From the NCBI GenBank assembly GCA_046757205.1, contig JBHHXR010000163.1, forward strand, positions 1-8,170: a stretch of DNA of 8,170 nt, given 5' to 3'. Each line of letters starts with the position of its first letter. Position 1 is the stretch's first letter. The notes under the pieces were generated by a model that was not told the origin of the DNA, did not search any database, and was given only the letters and a program-made list of their open reading frames with translations. Source of the DNA: JBHHXR01 sp046757205. GTDB lineage: Bacteria; Pseudomonadota; Alphaproteobacteria; Rhodobacterales; Rhodobacteraceae. Positions 5,817 to 8,170 of the stretch are shown here, one piece after another. Position numbers and translations under genes: made by a program.

Positions 5817-7127
5817 TCAATTGTCATCGGAGCGTGCCGCCGTCTGCTCCGGCGGCGCGAACGGGTAGCCCTTTCGCATGATCCAGAAATTTCCCTCGAC
5901 GTTCTCCAGCGGCCGCTCCGGCGTTCCCGGCCGCGCCCCGGTGCGGATGGTCAGCACGATATCCGACAACACGTCGGGGTTCTTGCGGAAATACGAATGC
6001 CCGGCGGACCGCGTGGCGTCTTCCACGTTGACGAAATTGACGTTCCTGATGCGGCGGAAAATCTCCTTCTCGTTTTCACCGAGGTCGTCGTAGGTGATAC
6101 GCCCGAAGCGCACCCCGGTCAGCAGCGCCTGCGCCAGCCCCAGCGCGTTGTCGCCGGGGTTGAGGTAGACGGTGATCTGCCCGAAGGCGACGGCGAACTG
6201 CTCGGCGATCAGCCGCTGCCGGGCGATCCCGAAATCGAGGTCGGGCGCGGCCAGGATCAAGTTGGCCACCTTCAGCGTCCGGCGCGGGCTGCGCCCAGCC
6301 GCCCGTTCGGCGATCATCATTTCGCGCAGCGCGGTGCTTGCCACGTCGGTCCCGCGGCTGTGCGCGATCAGGTGGATCTTCTCCACTTCCGGGATGGCCG
6401 CCAGAATGCGCAGGAATTCCTTCAGGTGAAAAACCGAGAACTCGCCCGACTCGCGGTCCTTGAAATAGCCGAACAACCCGCTGTTGCCCGCCGGCCACGC
6501 GTACAGCACCGGCACCCCGACGCGGCCCGAGAAATGCCAGATCAGCGCCGGCGCGGCTGCGGAATCGGTGAAACTGGTGTTGAACCCGTGCACCAAGACC
6601 ACAACCTCGCGCCGTCCCGTACGGTTGATTTCCTGCGCGATCCGGCGCTGGAACGCCCGCGTCCTGGCCTGATACTCGCGCCGCGCCTCCGCAAGGACAT
6701 AGACCTTGCCGTTCTTCGCCGTGAACGGCAGCGGCGTGGACGGAAACCGCACGATCTCCTCCAACGCTCCGACCCGCAAACCGAGCCCCGGCGCCGCCGT
6801 CTCCTGCACGCTCGCCCGCACCAGCTCTTCCCAGCTGGTGCCGCTGCCGAACGCTACCTTCGCGGTGCCGAACGCCATCGAGGACGACCGCCCGGCGCCG
6901 TACCCCACGGTGCCGGACGGCGTGCGCACCGGCGCCCGGTCGGTGACGTAGAATATCGTCGGCGCCGCCGTCCGAGCGGACGGCGGCACATCGTCCGCCG
7001 GGTAGGAACCGGCGTCGCGATAGACGTTCGGCGGCTGGCCGAGCTGCAGGCTCTCGCCGCACCCCAGCAGCGCAAGCAACGGCAGCAGAAAGGCTAACCA
7101 CGCCCCCGATCTTCGACCACAAAACAC
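5817..7127 (-). CDS. DUF900-type alpha/beta-hydrolase lipoprotein
   Basis: The 436-residue protein starts with a lipoprotein signal peptide: a basic start, hydrophobic residues 9-22 and an LLGC lipobox at Cys23. The +2 residue is Gly, which would favour the outer membrane by the enterobacterial rule. The mature part has features of DUF900 serine hydrolases: IFYVTDRAP, YGAGRS and MAFGTAKVAFG near the N-terminus, VVVLVHGFNTSF with H180-G181 (oxyanion region), YAWPAG, GYFKDRES, nucleophile Ser257 in IAHSRGTD, a likely acid in APDLD (D296 or D298) and GHSYF (H377) as candidate catalytic His. Substrate is unknown; an esterase, lipase or acyl-hydrolase activity is inference. The start is GTG 7127, with GGAGGT at 7139-7134 six bases upstream; the frame is open further to 7235 but that would bury the signal peptide. 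It is divergent from the nitrile hydratase genes and leads the run to nadD. Confidence 0.85.
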   Translation of the reverse strand: MFCGRRSGAWLAFLLPLLALLGCGESLQLGQPPNVYRDAGSYPADDVPPSARTAAPTIFYVTDRAPVRTPSGTVGYGAGRSSSMAFGTAKVAFGSGTSWEELVRASVQETAAPGLGLRVGALEEIVRFPSTPLPFTAKNGKVYVLAEARREYQARTRAFQRRIAQEINRTGRREVVVLVHGFNTSFTDSAAAPALIWHFSGRVGVPVLYAWPAGNSGLFGYFKDRESGEFSVFHLKEFLRILAAIPEVEKIHLIAHSRGTDVASTALREMMIAERAAGRSPRRTLKVANLILAAPDLDFGIARQRLIAEQFAVAFGQITVYLNPGDNALGLAQALLTGVRFGRITYDDLGENEKEIFRRIRNVNFVNVEDATRSAGHSYFRKNPDVLSDIVLTIRTGARPGTPERPLENVEGNFWIMRKGYPFAPPEQTAARSDDN

Positions 7128-7249
7128 CCGTTCACCTCCGGTACCACGGCGGAACGGTCGCACGGTTGCGGGCGCGGCGCAACGCCGCGGTCTTGCCTTG
7201 CCGCCGCCACCCCGGCACACTGCCGCGCGAACCACTCGCGGGAAACCCC
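7128..7249. other. Divergent intergenic region between hydrolase and nitrile hydratase genes
   Basis: These 122 bases separate two divergently transcribed genes and should hold promoters for both. The minus-strand GGAGGT ribosome binding site for the lipoprotein lies at 7134-7139. On the plus strand only weak promoter-like boxes are seen (CTTGCC 7192-7197 and CACACT 7216-7221, spacer 18), and the nitrile hydratase gene has only a weak GCGGGA before its ATG. No clear operator palindrome was found. Confidence 0.4.
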
Positions 7250-7900
7250 ATGCCGACCTTCGATTCCGATGCCGCCGCGGAAGTCCACCGCCACCTGCAT
7301 ACCGCCCTGCCGTCCGACCCGGCGCTGCGCGTCAAGGCGCTGGAAAGCCTGGTCATCGAGCGCGGCCTCGTCGCGGCGGAAACGCTGGATGCCTGGGTCG
7401 AGGCCTATTCCGACGAGATCGGCCCGAAGCGCGGCGCGCAGGTCGTCGCGCGCTCGTGGACCGACCCGGCTTTCCGGGAACGGCTGCTGGCCGACGGCAC
7501 CGAAGCGATCCGGGAATTCGGCTTCGAGGGCGACGCCACCGGCCACCTCAAGGCCGTCGAGAACACCGCGACGGCCCACAACCTCGTGGTCTGCACGCTG
7601 TGCTCCTGCTACCCGTTCTCGATCCTCGGCATGTCGCCCTCGTGGCACAAGTCTGCCGCCTACCGCTCGCGCGCGGTGCGAGAGCCGAGAGCGGTACTGA
7701 AGGAATTCGGTGTCAGCCTCGCGCCGGATGTCGCCGTGAATGTCTGGGACAGCACCGCCGAGTTGCGCTATCTCGTCGTCCCGCAGCGCCCCGCCGGCAC
7801 CGAACATTTCAGCGACCGGCAACTCGCCGCGCTGGTCACGCGAAATTCGATGATCGGCACCGATCGTGATCTTGCCGTGCCGCCGGGCGGACCGGCGTGA
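7250..7900 (+). CDS. nthA: Nitrile hydratase alpha subunit, cobalt-type metal claw
   Basis: The 216-residue protein is the metal-binding subunit of nitrile hydratase, which hydrates nitriles to amides in the cytoplasm. The claw VCTLCSC puts the ligands at Cys115, Cys118 and Cys120. Thr116 marks the cobalt type, since iron enzymes have CSLCSC; Cys118 and Cys120 would be oxidised in the mature enzyme (family knowledge). Other family blocks are RVKALESLVIERGLV (27-41), RGAQVVARSWTDPAFRERLL (61-80), a WxKSxxYRSR segment (132-141), REPRAVLKEFGV and the LIG/MIGT-type end at 201-204. After the claw it reads YPFSILGMSPSWHK, where I recall YPWPVLGLPPxWYK in the family, so three or more near-site residues differ. 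ATG 7250 is the first start matching family length; the frame is open upstream to 7166 without family sequence. Thiocyanate hydrolase gamma shares the claw and is a less likely alternative, because the beta gene follows. Confidence 0.92.
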   Translation: MPTFDSDAAAEVHRHLHTALPSDPALRVKALESLVIERGLVAAETLDAWVEAYSDEIGPKRGAQVVARSWTDPAFRERLLADGTEAIREFGFEGDATGHLKAVENTATAHNLVVCTLCSCYPFSILGMSPSWHKSAAYRSRAVREPRAVLKEFGVSLAPDVAVNVWDSTAELRYLVVPQRPAGTEHFSDRQLAALVTRNSMIGTDRDLAVPPGGPA

Positions 7901-8170
7901 TGGACGGCATCCACGATCTCGGCGGCAAGCAGGGATTTGGCGCGGTAAAAGTGTCGGAACCGGAAGAGCCGTTCCATTATCCCTGGGAGGGCCGCATGTG
8001 GGCGATAGCGCGGACCTGCGCCAGCCCGGAATGGACCATCGACTGGTGGCGCCATGTCCGCGAGCGGATCGACCCGGTGGATTACCTGACGCGGCCCTAT
8101 TTCGACCAGTGGTGCCAGACCAGCATGGCCGCCTTCGTGACCTCGGACATTTTCACGCTGGATGAGGTTG
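7900..8170 (+). CDS. nthB: Nitrile hydratase beta subunit, N-terminal part (cut by window end)
   Basis: Ninety codons are visible. MDGIHDLGGKQGFGAV is the classic N-terminus of nitrile hydratase beta, followed by EPFHYPWEGRMWAI and WRHVRERIDPVDYL. Arg51 in WWRH aligns with the conserved beta arginine (about Arg52) that hydrogen-bonds the oxidised cysteines of the alpha claw. Then comes RPYFDQWCQTSMAAF, where many homologues have YYxxWL. The ATG (7900-7902) shares one base with the alpha stop (TGATG), so the two subunits are translationally coupled, fitting a 1:1 alpha-beta dimer. The SH3-like C-terminal domain and any third gene (the cobalt-loading activator, a beta-like protein) lie beyond the window. 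Confidence 0.92.
   Translation, partial: MDGIHDLGGKQGFGAVKVSEPEEPFHYPWEGRMWAIARTCASPEWTIDWWRHVRERIDPVDYLTRPYFDQWCQTSMAAFVTSDIFTLDEV

Noticed and set aside
5763..7097. A 444-codon open frame on the plus strand opposite the lipoprotein hydrolase gene
   Set aside because: It is Arg/Pro/Gln-rich without recognisable domains, while the opposite strand has a lipobox, hydrolase motifs and a strong ribosome binding site.
7192..7221. CTTGCC and CACACT as a promoter for nitrile hydratase
   Set aside because: The boxes match consensus poorly with an 18-base spacer in GC-rich sequence, so I did not call it as a feature of its own.
7250..7900. Thiocyanate hydrolase gamma subunit as the identity of the claw protein
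   Set aside because: The claw is shared, but in the known thiocyanate hydrolase cluster the other subunit genes precede gamma, while here a MDGIHDLGG-type beta gene follows directly, as in nitrile hydratase.

Overview
The window is GC-rich, densely packed bacterial chromosome. The gene content and order (hflK-hflC-DUF2065-Do protease), the GTG/TTG starts and the protein sequences point to an alphaproteobacterium. I cannot fix the order; Hyphomicrobiales, Rhodobacterales and Rhodospirillales all remain possible. No tRNA, rRNA, CRISPR array, insertion sequence or phage gene was seen.

Layout. (1) 1-2839, plus strand: a membrane and envelope quality-control block. It holds the last codons of hflK, complete hflC, a 62-residue DUF2065 membrane protein (each joined to the previous gene by a 4-base GTGA overlap), and after a 156-base gap a DegP/HtrA-type periplasmic serine protease with its own strong ribosome binding site. 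(2) 2840-3079: a convergent intergenic region with GC-rich hairpins but no T-tract. (3) 3080-7127, minus strand, in transcription order: a DUF900-type alpha/beta-hydrolase lipoprotein, nadD (NAD biosynthesis, TTG start), a YaiI/UPF0178 protein overlapping nadD by 4 bases, and a PBP4-type D,D-carboxypeptidase/endopeptidase with a candidate Tat signal and a candidate promoter of its own. (4) 7128-7249: a divergent intergenic region. (5) 7250-8170, plus strand: nitrile hydratase alpha subunit (cobalt-type CTLCSC claw) followed by the beta subunit, which the window edge cuts off.

How the parts work together. HflK/HflC form the SPFH complex that modulates FtsH in the inner membrane, and the Do protease degrades or refolds damaged periplasmic proteins, so block 1 is a coherent protein-quality module. 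PBP4 trims peptidoglycan and NadD makes the NAD precursor; they share a strand but no obvious pathway. The nitrile hydratase pair converts nitriles to amides in the cytoplasm and is the most accessory-looking part of the window. Its alpha subunit departs from the remembered family pattern just after the metal-binding claw, which is the best lead for unusual chemistry. I saw no clearly undescribed multi-gene system; everything else is ordinary chromosomal content with some noteworthy details of translation start and regulation.
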